A stretch of 12,623 bases of DNA from an uncultured Muribaculaceae bacterium (GCA_910579605.1 CAJTUG010000040.1:1-12623), one strand, 5' to 3'. Counted from the first letter of the stretch, positions 1-7,545 are shown. Program-made: numbers and translations. Notes: generated by a model not told the origin, from the letters alone.

Positions 1-75
1 GAAGAGGATATGTTATTGCTCCAACGAATAGCTGCACTCAATGCCGAGATAGACAATCAGACCACAGAAAGCTGA
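1..75 (+). CDS. C-terminal tail of an unidentified upstream gene (partial)
   Basis: Frame 1 is open from the left edge to a TGA at 73-75 and encodes 24 residues, ending with IAALNAEIDNQTTES. The peptide is hydrophilic and likely helical, as expected of a protein C-terminus. It stops 44 nt before the clpB-like ATG on the same strand, so it is probably the preceding gene of the same operon. The tail is too short to assign to a family. Frame 3 is also open up to 101, so the frame choice is an inference from composition. Confidence 0.35.
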   Translation, partial: EEDMLLLQRIAALNAEIDNQTTES

Positions 76-119
76 ATGGCACGGATTTCTTGACTTTATG
101 ACATTTGAATTATAACCTC

Positions 120-2702
120 ATGAACATAGATTTCTCGCAGTTTACAGATAAATCGCGCCAGTCGATAACCCGATCGCACCGACTGGCGCGTCAATGTTCA
201 TATTCTGCAATAGAACCTTCTATTCTGGTAGTTGCTATAATGCAAGAAGATCGCGATATGGTTCCTTTTTTGCTGAATCATATGGGGATAGAAAAAGTGC
301 CGTTTTTTACGGCACTAAGTCAAAGCATGCAAAGACTACCGCACCAAAGTTCAGAAAGCGAAGGAATAGATTTTTCGGCAAAGACACAGCAGGTTTTTGA
401 GAAATCTTTTGTTTTGGCAAGAGACACAAATAGTTCTGTGGTTGCACTTGAGCATCTGTTTTGGGCTTTGTTTGAGGTGCCATCGGATGTTAAAACAGTG
501 ATGCAGAATTTTGGCATCACGTCTCGAAAAATTTCTGATGCGATAAGAGTCTATCGTAATGGAAACCGTACTACCGGCACACAAACAGACGAACAAGCTT
601 CAGAGCTGCCAAATCTCAGGCATTTTGGCATAGATTTGATGAAAGAAGCAGCCGAAGGGCGCATAGAACCTGTAATAGGAAGGGACTCTGAAATTAGACG
701 CGTATTACAAATTATTTCGCGAAAAACTAAGAACAACCCAATACTGATAGGAGAACCCGGCACTGGCAAAACAGCGATAGTTGAAGGCCTTGCACACCGT
801 TTGCTCCAGGGAGACGTGCCCGAAGAATTAAGGTCTATAAAGCTATTCAGCCTTGATTACAGCTCACTTGTTGCCGGAGCAAGCGCTCAAGGAGAGCTTG
901 AGGAACGTTTAAAGAGCATAATAGAAGAGGTTAAAACCGACTCCGGCGTAGTTCTTTTTATAGACGAAATCCATTTGTTGGTAGACAGTCGCGGCGGGAT
1001 GGACGCGGCCAATATCCTTAAACCTGTAATGGCTCGGGGACTTATCAAGATAATAGGAGCTACGACTTTAGACGAATACAGGAAATATATAGAGAAAGAT
1101 AAAGCTTTTGAGCGCCGTTTCCAGAAAGTATTAGTAGAAGAGCCCGATGTAGAAAACGCTATAACGATACTACGAGGCATAAAATCTCGTTTTGAGCAAC
1201 ACCACCGGATAAAGATTCTCGACGGGGCAATAGTTTCTGCTGTAAAACTTTCACACCGGTATATCAGCGACCGTTTTCTCCCCGACAAAGCAATAGACCT
1301 TATAGACGAAGCCGCTTCAAGCATGCGTTTGGACATTAGTTCTGCACCTCTTGAACTTGAAAAGCTCAAACGTAATTTGCGCCAGAAAGAAATAGAACGA
1401 GAAGCACTCAAACAAGATCAAGGCGAAGCGGCATGTAGCGAATTGGATCACGAAATAGCGAGTTTGCGCGAACAGGAGAACACGATGAATGCCCGTTGGC
1501 GTAATGCCAGAGCAAAGATGCAACAAATCCATTCATTGCGTCAAGAACTTGAAATGACTCTCTGCAACCAAAGTACAGCAGAGGAACAAGAGCAATATTC
1601 CCAAGCAATAGATTTGGGGCGCCATGCCGATGATTTGCGAATAAGGATAGAAACTCTTTCCGACGAACTTGCCAACGAAGATTGTCCGCTTAAGAGTGCG
1701 CTTGACGAATCTGATATAATGAAGGTAGTAACCGATTGGACCGGCATTCCGATGTCAAACCTCACACAAGCCGAAAACGAGCGTCTCCGAAATATCGAGA
1801 ACAGTCTTGGCCAATCTGTAATAGGCCAAGATAAAGCCATAAAATCTGTGGCCAATGTAATAAGACGTAACCGGATGGGATTGAGTGAAAGTTCAAAACC
1901 TATAGGTACATTCCTATTCCTCGGGACTACCGGCACAGGCAAGACAGAGCTATGTAAGTCTTTGGCAGAATTCCTTTTCGACAGCAAAGATATGATGGTA
2001 AGGATAGACATGAGCGAATACCAGCAGGAGCACTCAGTGGCGCGACTCTTTGGCGCGCCTCCAGGATATGTTGGTTACGATCAAGGCGGACAACTCACGG
2101 AAGCTGTTAGACGCAAGCCCTACTCTGTCATACTCTTTGACGAGATAGAGAAAGCCCATGCCAAAGTGTTTGAAACTCTTCTACAAGTCTTAGACGAAGG
2201 CCGTATGACCGACGGGCAAGGGCGCGTGGTAGATTTCAAAAATACCATAATAATAATGACATCTAATATTGGGCAGGATATCATTCTGGCAAATTTCACA
2301 GAAAACGGAGAATGCCGTCAAGATATCGATATTCTTTCGCAGCAAGTTGTGGAACAGTTAAAACGACGGGTTGCGCCAGAATTTATAAACCGAATAGATG
2401 ACATAGTGATGTTCAATCCTTTAAGCAGAAACGATATTGCCCGAATAGCAGAACTGCAATTACGCATGCTTGCAGACAAGTTAAATGGCAACGGTATAAA
2501 CATCTCGTTTGATCCCACTGTTATCCATTTTCTTTCTAATGTGGGTTACCAGCCCGAATATGGCGGACGTCCTGTAAAACGAGCGCTCAACGAGTATATT
2601 GTCAACGGCTTGAGCCTTGCCATGGTTGAAGGATCTATAAGCCGTGATAGACCTATCCGCGGTATGGTTGGAGGACAGGGGATAGAATTCATGAATTGTT
2701 AA
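120..2702 (+). CDS. Divergent ClpB-type double AAA+ ATPase (disaggregase paralogue)
   Basis: This is an Hsp100 of the ClpB architecture, 860 aa from the ATG at 120. A TTG at 105 is also in frame but less likely. The order is a Clp N domain (about 1-145), D1 with Walker A GEPGTGKT (211-218), Walker B VLFIDE (278-283) and arginine finger ERRF (331-334), a full-length coiled-coil middle domain (about 405-520), then D2 with Walker A GTTGTGKT (602-609), pore loop GYVGY (649-653), Walker B ILFDE (671-675) and sensor-2 GGRP (815-818). The long middle domain and the C-terminus ending RPI..GGQGIEF indicate ClpB, not ClpA/C/X. ClpB normally threads aggregated proteins in the cytoplasm together with DnaK. 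Here D1 pore loop 1 reads GASAQGELEER where ClpB usually has GAKY(R/K)GEFEER, so the aromatic gripping residue is absent; D2 keeps it. The N domain is also divergent. It heads a tight four-gene cassette. The ATPase class is certain; its substrate is unknown. Confidence 0.93.
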   Translation: MNIDFSQFTDKSRQSITRSHRLARQCSYSAIEPSILVVAIMQEDRDMVPFLLNHMGIEKVPFFTALSQSMQRLPHQSSESEGIDFSAKTQQVFEKSFVLARDTNSSVVALEHLFWALFEVPSDVKTVMQNFGITSRKISDAIRVYRNGNRTTGTQTDEQASELPNLRHFGIDLMKEAAEGRIEPVIGRDSEIRRVLQIISRKTKNNPILIGEPGTGKTAIVEGLAHRLLQGDVPEELRSIKLFSLDYSSLVAGASAQGELEERLKSIIEEVKTDSGVVLFIDEIHLLVDSRGGMDAANILKPVMARGLIKIIGATTLDEYRKYIEKDKAFERRFQKVLVEEPDVENAITILRGIKSRFEQHHRIKILDGAIVSAVKLSHRYISDRFLPDKAIDLIDEAASSMRLDISSAPLELEKLKRNLRQKEIEREALKQDQGEAACSELDHEIASLREQENTMNARWRNARAKMQQIHSLRQELEMTLCNQSTAEEQEQYSQAIDLGRHADDLRIRIETLSDELANEDCPLKSALDESDIMKVVTDWTGIPMSNLTQAENERLRNIENSLGQSVIGQDKAIKSVANVIRRNRMGLSESSKPIGTFLFLGTTGTGKTELCKSLAEFLFDSKDMMVRIDMSEYQQEHSVARLFGAPPGYVGYDQGGQLTEAVRRKPYSVILFDEIEKAHAKVFETLLQVLDEGRMTDGQGRVVDFKNTIIIMTSNIGQDIILANFTENGECRQDIDILSQQVVEQLKRRVAPEFINRIDDIVMFNPLSRNDIARIAELQLRMLADKLNGNGINISFDPTVIHFLSNVGYQPEYGGRPVKRALNEYIVNGLSLAMVEGSISRDRPIRGMVGGQGIEFMNC

Positions 2703-2744
2703 TCGATTAGTATAACAAATACTCTATAAAAAACATTAGAATTA

Positions 2745-3515
2745 ATGGCACCACGCTTCAATCCACTCACCGGCGAATGGGAAGGTCTTGAACCGCCTCG
2801 TATCGGAGGCTCAAGAGGCGGTTCGTCTTATGGTGGCAGAACTGTGACAAATACGGTAGATTTCGGGTCTACAATTTACGGCAATACAAGCACGTCTTCT
2901 TCCTGGTGGTCTCGTTTTTCTGAAAGTATTTCAAGAATAGGCGAACGCTTAGGAGATATGTCGGATAGTTTCCAAGAAAAATCCGGCATGGCGATAATGT
3001 GGCTTTTTTGGATATTAGGAGCTTTAGGTCTTATATCTATTGCATTTTCCGGCCATTGGATTATAGCTATTGTTTTAGGCTTTCTTTTAGGAGCTTTATA
3101 TGTACAGGTAACAGCTTTTATAGCTGTTGTTTTGGCATGGCTACTTTTTATACCATTTGCAGCTTTGCGCTATATTTTCTATAACGGTTGGACTTTCCTT
3201 CTCTTCTCGGCAACTGCTGTGGGTATTGGTTTGGCGGCGTATACAACCCAAGCACCAGATAGACCTTATCCACCATATTATTATTCGGAAAGCAATACAT
3301 CAGCGGTATCGCAGATATATTACTGCACAGCATATCAACTTATGATACGCAATAGCCCCTCAACCCAGGGAATAGTTATAGGTTCTTTTGAGTATGGCGA
3401 CGAAATAGAGGTAACAGACTACGATGCCAGCCCATCGTTTGCACAAATCGATTATTATGGTGAAGTGGCATATGTCGGCAAAAATTACATATCCAAAACA
3501 GATCCACAATGGTAA
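2745..3515 (+). CDS. Polytopic membrane protein with C-terminal SH3-like domain
   Basis: A 256-aa protein of unassigned function. Residues 1-80 are Gly/Ser-rich and hydrophilic, opening with the compact motif FNPLTGEWE. Four hydrophobic stretches at about 82-101, 104-121, 122-141 and 149-168 look like membrane helices. Residues about 191-251 resemble a bacterial SH3 (SH3_3-type) fold: a short strand, LMIRNSPS with the RxxPS turn, then GSFEYGDEIEV and a final strand VAYVGKNYI. If the N-terminus is cytoplasmic, four helices put the SH3 domain in the cytoplasm as well, but the topology is not proven. The gene starts 42 nt after clpB, and its stop codon overlaps the start of the hydrolase gene by 7 nt, so it is probably co-transcribed and translationally coupled. 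A role as membrane anchor or adaptor for the ClpB-like ATPase is only an inference. Confidence 0.85.
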   Translation: MAPRFNPLTGEWEGLEPPRIGGSRGGSSYGGRTVTNTVDFGSTIYGNTSTSSSWWSRFSESISRIGERLGDMSDSFQEKSGMAIMWLFWILGALGLISIAFSGHWIIAIVLGFLLGALYVQVTAFIAVVLAWLLFIPFAALRYIFYNGWTFLLFSATAVGIGLAAYTTQAPDRPYPPYYYSESNTSAVSQIYYCTAYQLMIRNSPSTQGIVIGSFEYGDEIEVTDYDASPSFAQIDYYGEVAYVGKNYISKTDPQW

Positions 3516-4594
3516 GATTATTTATTAGTGTAATAGCATTTCTCTCGGCTATATCTGCTTATTGCTGCACTTCTATGATAGTATCGGGTCAAGCAAGCGC
3601 CGATGGCCGACCATTGCTATGGAAACATCGCGACACATCGGCCAGCAACAATTTTTTATACCGGGTTGAAGGCAATCCTGAGACGGGAAAGATAGGCTAT
3701 GTCGGCCTATTTAACGGAGGTGACTCATTGATACTTGAAGAAGCATGGATGGGCATGAACGATGCGGGATTTGCCATAATGAATACAGTGGCATACAATC
3801 TGGCAGAAAATTCTCCTGAATGGCGAGACCGCGAGGGATTCGTAATGGCAGAGGCTCTTAGTACTTGCAGGAGTGTTGACGACTTTGAAATGCTGCTTTC
3901 CAAGCTACCTAAGCCGATGGGAGTGCAAACCAACTTTGGAGTTTTAGATTCCTATGGTAACGGGGCTTATTTTGAAACTGACGACTACAAATACACGCGT
4001 TATGATTTGAAAGACGAACCTCGCGGCGTACTTGTGAGAACAAATTTCGCGATGAGCGGCGAAGAAGGTACAGGTCGAGGCTATGAACGCTATGAAGATG
4101 TGGAAACGCTGTTGGCACACGACATAGAAACTGGCAGCATAACTCCGGCATTATTAACAGAAACCATGAGCCGTTCGTTCTACAGTAGTCGTTTGGACTG
4201 CGATGCAGAGCTATTTGGCGACCAATGGCTTGAAGACCAAGATTATGTTCCTCGCAAGTCATCGACAGCAACGATAGTTGTAGAGGGAATTCTCCCAGGC
4301 GAAAGCCCAAAAGAACAAGTTATGTGGGCTAACGTTGGCTATCCACCCTGCTCTCATGTTTCGGCGGTAGATCTTGAGTTTATACCTGCCGAATTGGGGC
4401 CGACATCTCAAGAAGGTTTCTACAGCCCCCAAGGCCTTGCCTCTCAAGAAAAAGCAAAGACGATTTTTACTAAGCCAGATGCCAACGGGAGAAGATTTAT
4501 GCGGATGGATGTATTAAGAAGCATAAACGAAGAAGAACGGGCAATCTCGCTTGAAAACTATGCTAAAAAAAGAGCAAAACAAATTTCTAAATAA
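3509..4594 (+). CDS. Exported N-terminal-nucleophile hydrolase, C45/AAT-like
   Basis: A 361-aa protein with a hydrophobic signal sequence (residues 3-18), followed by Cys19-Cys20-Thr-Ser. CTSMIVSGQASADGRPLLWK resembles the N-terminus of mature linear-amide C-N hydrolases (C45 acyl-CoA:6-aminopenicillanate acyltransferase-like, related to choloylglycine hydrolases). In these enzymes a Cys freed at the N-terminus is both nucleophile and base. By that logic Cys20 is the nucleophile and removal of the leader activates the enzyme. WKHRDT (38-43), MGMNDAGFAI (81-90) and VRTNF (176-180) fit the conserved Arg/Asn positions of the fold. Expected chemistry is hydrolysis or transfer of an amide-linked acyl group outside the cytoplasm; the substrate cannot be read from sequence. 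ATG 3509 lies inside the end of the preceding gene (ATGGTAA, 3509-3515), suggesting translational coupling. The lipobox rule is not met at either Cys, so a lipoprotein is unlikely. Confidence 0.8.
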   Translation: MVRLFISVIAFLSAISAYCCTSMIVSGQASADGRPLLWKHRDTSASNNFLYRVEGNPETGKIGYVGLFNGGDSLILEEAWMGMNDAGFAIMNTVAYNLAENSPEWRDREGFVMAEALSTCRSVDDFEMLLSKLPKPMGVQTNFGVLDSYGNGAYFETDDYKYTRYDLKDEPRGVLVRTNFAMSGEEGTGRGYERYEDVETLLAHDIETGSITPALLTETMSRSFYSSRLDCDAELFGDQWLEDQDYVPRKSSTATIVVEGILPGESPKEQVMWANVGYPPCSHVSAVDLEFIPAELGPTSQEGFYSPQGLASQEKAKTIFTKPDANGRRFMRMDVLRSINEEERAISLENYAKKRAKQISK

Positions 4595-4600
4595 TTACTC

Positions 4601-5443
4601 ATGACCATCATAAAAGACAAAGAATATGAAGGAGAACGTCCTTTATTTGCATCTCATAATCTCCAATTGGAAAATGTAACAATACACGCAGGAGAATCGG
4701 CACTGAAGGAATGCAAGGATATCACTGCTATAAATTGCAGATTTGAGGGCAAATATCCTTTCTGGCACGTTGATGATTTCAGAATAGAAAAATGCATTTT
4801 TACGCCTGGAGCAAGAGCTGCCTTGTGGTATTCCAAAAACCTTGTCATGAAAGATACGCAAGTTGACGCGCCAAAAATGTTTCGCGAAATGGAAAATATA
4901 TTGCTTCAAGGAGTCACTATCCCAGATGCCCAAGAAACCCTTTGGCATTGCTGTGGCGTAAAATTAAGAGATGTAATTGTAAAGAATGCAGATTATCTTT
5001 TTATGCACTCAGCCGATATAGATATTGACCGTTACAAGCAAGAAGGGAACTATTCTTTCCAATATTGCAAAAACGTTGTGATACGAAATGCATATATAGC
5101 ATCAAAAGACGCATTCTGGAACACCGAAAACGTAACTGTGTACGATTCTGAGTTGCACGGTGAATATTTGGGTTGGCACTCCAAAAACCTACGTTTGGTC
5201 AATTGTCATATTTCCGGCACACAGCCATTGTGCTATTGCAAAAATCTGACTATGGAGAATTGCACTTTTGATGCAGACTGCGACTTGGCTTTTGAAGAAT
5301 CGACATTACATGCGACACTCAATTCCCCCATAACAAGCATAAAGAATCCTACGTCGGGCTTCATTAAAGCTCCGGTTATTGGAGAAATAATCATAGACGA
5401 AAACATTAAAGCTCCAGCCGACTGCAAAATAGAAATTAGATAA
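4601..5443 (+). CDS. DUF3737-type right-handed beta-helix protein
   Basis: A 280-aa protein with no signal peptide or membrane helix, so probably cytoplasmic. It is built of about nine coils of roughly 20 residues, each carrying an aromatic-plus-polar step followed by N-hydrophobic-x-hydrophobic: FWHVDDFRIEKC (54-65), LWYSKNLVMKD (75-85), LWHCCGVKLRD (114-124), FQYCKNVVIRN (153-163), FWNTENVTVYD (172-182), GWHSKNLRLVN (191-201) and LCYCKNLTMEN (210-220). This periodicity is that of a pectate-lyase-like parallel beta-helix, and the overall sequence looks like the DUF3737 family, whose function is not established as far as I know. No polysaccharide-lyase catalytic set is obvious. Trp, Cys and His recur at fixed positions in the coils and could line one face. 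It starts 6 nt after the hydrolase stop and is the last gene before the terminator. Confidence 0.82.
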   Translation: MTIIKDKEYEGERPLFASHNLQLENVTIHAGESALKECKDITAINCRFEGKYPFWHVDDFRIEKCIFTPGARAALWYSKNLVMKDTQVDAPKMFREMENILLQGVTIPDAQETLWHCCGVKLRDVIVKNADYLFMHSADIDIDRYKQEGNYSFQYCKNVVIRNAYIASKDAFWNTENVTVYDSELHGEYLGWHSKNLRLVNCHISGTQPLCYCKNLTMENCTFDADCDLAFEESTLHATLNSPITSIKNPTSGFIKAPVIGEIIIDENIKAPADCKIEIR

Positions 5444-5449
5444 ACCATC

Positions 5450-5490
5450 AAAAAAACGCCAGACTCTTCTAAAAAAGACAGGCGTTTTTT
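5450..5490. terminator. Bidirectional intrinsic terminator between convergent operons
   Basis: AAAAAACGCC (5451-5460) pairs perfectly with GGCGTTTTTT (5481-5490), with additional pairing of TCTT and AAGA inside. Read on +, the hairpin ends in six T; read on -, in seven (5456-5450). It lies just after the DUF3737 stop (5443) and after the malY-like stop on the other strand (5509), so it can serve both convergent transcripts. Confidence 0.85.
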
Positions 5491-5508
5491 ATGTTACTAA
5501 ATGTAACT

Positions 5509-6663
5509 TTATAACGGTAATTTGTATAAGCGCTCCATTGCCCGAGAAAGCAAATTCCGGCTTGTGGCGAAATTAATACGAATGAAACCGCTCTTCCCGT
5601 AACTTTCACCGTCGGCTAATCTAACCCCGACTTTCAGCGCATCTTCCACAAAACGGGAAGACGAAACGCCCAGAGGTCTCAAGTCTATCCAAGACAGATA
5701 TGTAGCTTGCAAAGGAGCTTTAGGGCACATGGGAAACCGTTGGTTAAAGAACGAATCAACTAATTGATTATTTCCGTCTAAATAAACTCTCAAGGCATCC
5801 AACCAAGCTGCTCCTTTAGTATAAGCAGCAATTGCAGCTGCTATCCCGAATGGTCCAACATCGCAAACCTCGTTATCGTTGATTGCACGATCTATTTTTA
5901 CTCTTGTTGCCATATCGGGACAATATATATTGGCCAGCTGCAGACCTGCAATATTAAAAGCCTTGCTTGCGGAAAAAGTTATAATGGCATTACTATCAAT
6001 TGTTGCATAAGGAGTATAATTTACTCCGCTACGTGTAAGTTCGCAATGAATCTCATCGCTCACGACCGTAACACCATGTTTATTGCAAATTTTGCTCAAA
6101 ACAGACAGCTCTTCTTCTGTCCAGACGCGGCCTCCGGGATTAAGAGGATTACAAAGAATGAATAACTTGTTTTCCTTTTTAGATGCAAGTTCCTCTATAT
6201 GGTCAAAATCAAAAGTATAGACGATTTGCGCACTATCGCTTGAAACGTTCTTAAGTTCTGTTTCTACGATCCTGCATTTGTTATTTCTTATACTTGAAAA
6301 GAAACAATTATAAGCAGGAACCGGCAATATAACCCCATCTCCAGGATTAGTAAGTGCTTTTATAATAGCAGATACTGCCGGGACAACGCCTGTCGTATAA
6401 ATTACTTTTCGGGAATCTATATCCCAATTATGCCGCAAACGATGCCAATCAACAAGAGATTGGAAATATAAGTCGGGTGCTTGGACATAACCGAATACAC
6501 CATGCTCTACCCTCTCCTTTAATGCGTCTATAATACATGGAGCAGTTTTAAAATCCATATCTGCAACCCAAAGAGGAATAGTATTGCGGGGAGTTCCATC
6601 GCCCCATTTATAAGAGTCTGTGCCGAAACGCTGTACAGGCTCATCAAAATTGAAAATTTCCAT
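5509..6663 (-). CDS. MalY/PatB family PLP-dependent C-S lyase (aminotransferase fold)
   Basis: A 384-aa fold-type I pyridoxal-phosphate enzyme, the usual length for MalY/PatB. N-terminal PLWVADMDF (30-38), the AYNCFF cofactor-stacking region (117-122), SDEIHCEL (202-209) with the PLP-pyridine Asp203, SASKAFNIAGL (231-241) with Schiff-base Lys234, and RINFA (363-367) with the carboxylate-binding Arg are all visible. Family members cleave cystathionine or cysteine to pyruvate, ammonia and a thiol (cystathionine beta-lyase, cysteine desulfhydrase), and some also act as regulators (MalY). The NPxNPxGR signature reads NPLNPGGR, where the family usually has NPHNPVGR. It is cytoplasmic and starts 5 nt after the SurA-like lipoprotein gene, so it is the distal gene of that operon, although no functional link to protein folding is evident. 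Cystathionine beta-lyase is the most likely activity but is not proven. Confidence 0.9.
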   Translation of the reverse strand: MEIFNFDEPVQRFGTDSYKWGDGTPRNTIPLWVADMDFKTAPCIIDALKERVEHGVFGYVQAPDLYFQSLVDWHRLRHNWDIDSRKVIYTTGVVPAVSAIIKALTNPGDGVILPVPAYNCFFSSIRNNKCRIVETELKNVSSDSAQIVYTFDFDHIEELASKKENKLFILCNPLNPGGRVWTEEELSVLSKICNKHGVTVVSDEIHCELTRSGVNYTPYATIDSNAIITFSASKAFNIAGLQLANIYCPDMATRVKIDRAINDNEVCDVGPFGIAAAIAAYTKGAAWLDALRVYLDGNNQLVDSFFNQRFPMCPKAPLQATYLSWIDLRPLGVSSSRFVEDALKVGVRLADGESYGKSGFIRINFATSRNLLSRAMERLYKLPL

Positions 6664-6668
6664 TTTTA

Positions 6669-7541
6669 TTATTGAAGCGGATTTCCAGACGGAAATAAAA
6701 CATCTCCGCTTGCTATTGATTTTTCAAGCAATTCATTTCTAAGTTTAATGTCAAAAGCTCTTCGCCTGCGGGTGAGCAATCTGTCGCGGACAATTTGTTC
6801 GGCCGCCTCAAAAGGCATTGAATAACCCGAAGGTATATAATCGCTAATGCTCAGAAGATATACGAAACCTCCAGAATTGAGATCCAAAGGCTTCTTTCTT
6901 GCCAGAAAAACATTGCCTTCAGGAAAATTCTCTGGTATACGATTCTCTATCTGTACCCAATCTACCCACTTATCACGGAAATAATCGTAATGAATTGCCG
7001 ATGTATTAGCTTCTTTTTCAAGGCGATCTAAATCTTGTGGCTTATCTGAGTTAAATAATTTCCGTATAACTTTCAGATTTGGTGCTTCTTCGGGCACTTT
7101 GAGATAAATGCCTCTTACCAAAGGACTTTGAAGGACAAATTCGCTTTTATGAGTATTATAATACTCCAACAGTGAATCTTGTGAAAAAATACCGTTTACA
7201 TCCTGCAAAGCTTTCATACGCCTATAATTGGCCATAATAAGTTCTGATCGATATTCGGCAGTGAGGCGATCTATTTCTGTCATATCTATTTCGGAAATAG
7301 CTATTTCCGAAATAAGCTTAGCATCAAGCCACGAACGAATATATGCATGTGCAAAATCTGTACTATCTGCAGGCGATAGGCCTCCCGGAGATGCTTTCCT
7401 TATTTGGCTACGTGTGAGATAATTTTTACCTACAACAGCCACAGTATCATCGGGAAAAGACACATTATCGCCGTTGTGGCAAGCCCAAAACATGGACACG
7501 CACACAACGGCGACTAAAAAATTCCTAAGACGCATATTCAT
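6669..7541 (-). CDS. SurA-like lipoprotein chaperone without a parvulin domain
   Basis: A 290-aa protein with a short positive N-terminus (MNMRLRNF), a hydrophobic core and FWAC at 18-21, an acceptable lipobox with Cys21 as the lipidated residue. Residues about 33-140 form a helical segment of the SurA N-terminal type (VAVVGKNYLTRSQI; later LLEYYNTHKSEF before a QSPLVRGIYLKV strand), as in parvulin-linked chaperones. The canonical GGxxGF/GYHI parvulin signatures are missing. The C-terminus (about 243-275, FEAAEQIVRDRLLTRRRRAF) resembles the closing helix of SurA proteins. It is probably an envelope holdase working with the two-parvulin protein encoded 7 nt upstream. AAGGA at 7546-7550 supports the first Met over Met3. 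Residues 77-91 are a degenerate 5-aa tandem repeat (ISEIA/ISEID/MTEID). Assignment rests on context and weak similarity. Confidence 0.75.
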   Translation of the reverse strand: MNMRLRNFLVAVVCVSMFWACHNGDNVSFPDDTVAVVGKNYLTRSQIRKASPGGLSPADSTDFAHAYIRSWLDAKLISEIAISEIDMTEIDRLTAEYRSELIMANYRRMKALQDVNGIFSQDSLLEYYNTHKSEFVLQSPLVRGIYLKVPEEAPNLKVIRKLFNSDKPQDLDRLEKEANTSAIHYDYFRDKWVDWVQIENRIPENFPEGNVFLARKKPLDLNSGGFVYLLSISDYIPSGYSMPFEAAEQIVRDRLLTRRRRAFDIKLRNELLEKSIASGDVLFPSGNPLQ

Positions 7542-7545
7542 TGCG

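Noticed and set aside
3..101. Open frame 3 at the left edge ending at TGA 99-101, an alternative upstream gene tail
   Set aside because: Its peptide looks less protein-like than the frame 1 tail and it would end only 18 nt before the ATPase start. It cannot be excluded, but frame 1 was preferred.
105..119. TTG start five codons upstream for the ClpB-like gene
   Set aside because: The ATG at 120 begins MNIDFSQFTDKSR, where Clp N domains normally start, and no ribosome-binding site favours the TTG.
887..1411. 174-codon open frame on the - strand
   Set aside because: It is antisense to the conserved D1 coding region of the ATPase, with Ser/Arg-rich shadow composition.
1805..1831. 8-bp inverted repeat TCTTGGCC/GGCCAAGA
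   Set aside because: It is short, lies within conserved ATPase coding sequence, and is expected by chance.
120..2702. Identification as the type VI secretion ATPase ClpV/TssH
   Set aside because: The GAS loop recalls ClpV, but the middle domain, GEPGTGKTAIVEGLAHR segment and C-terminus follow Bacteroidetes ClpB, and no T6SS gene is adjacent.
5493..5507. Small GTTAC/GTAAC stem next to the shared terminator
   Set aside because: Only 5 bp with a 5-nt loop; the adjacent hairpin already explains termination.
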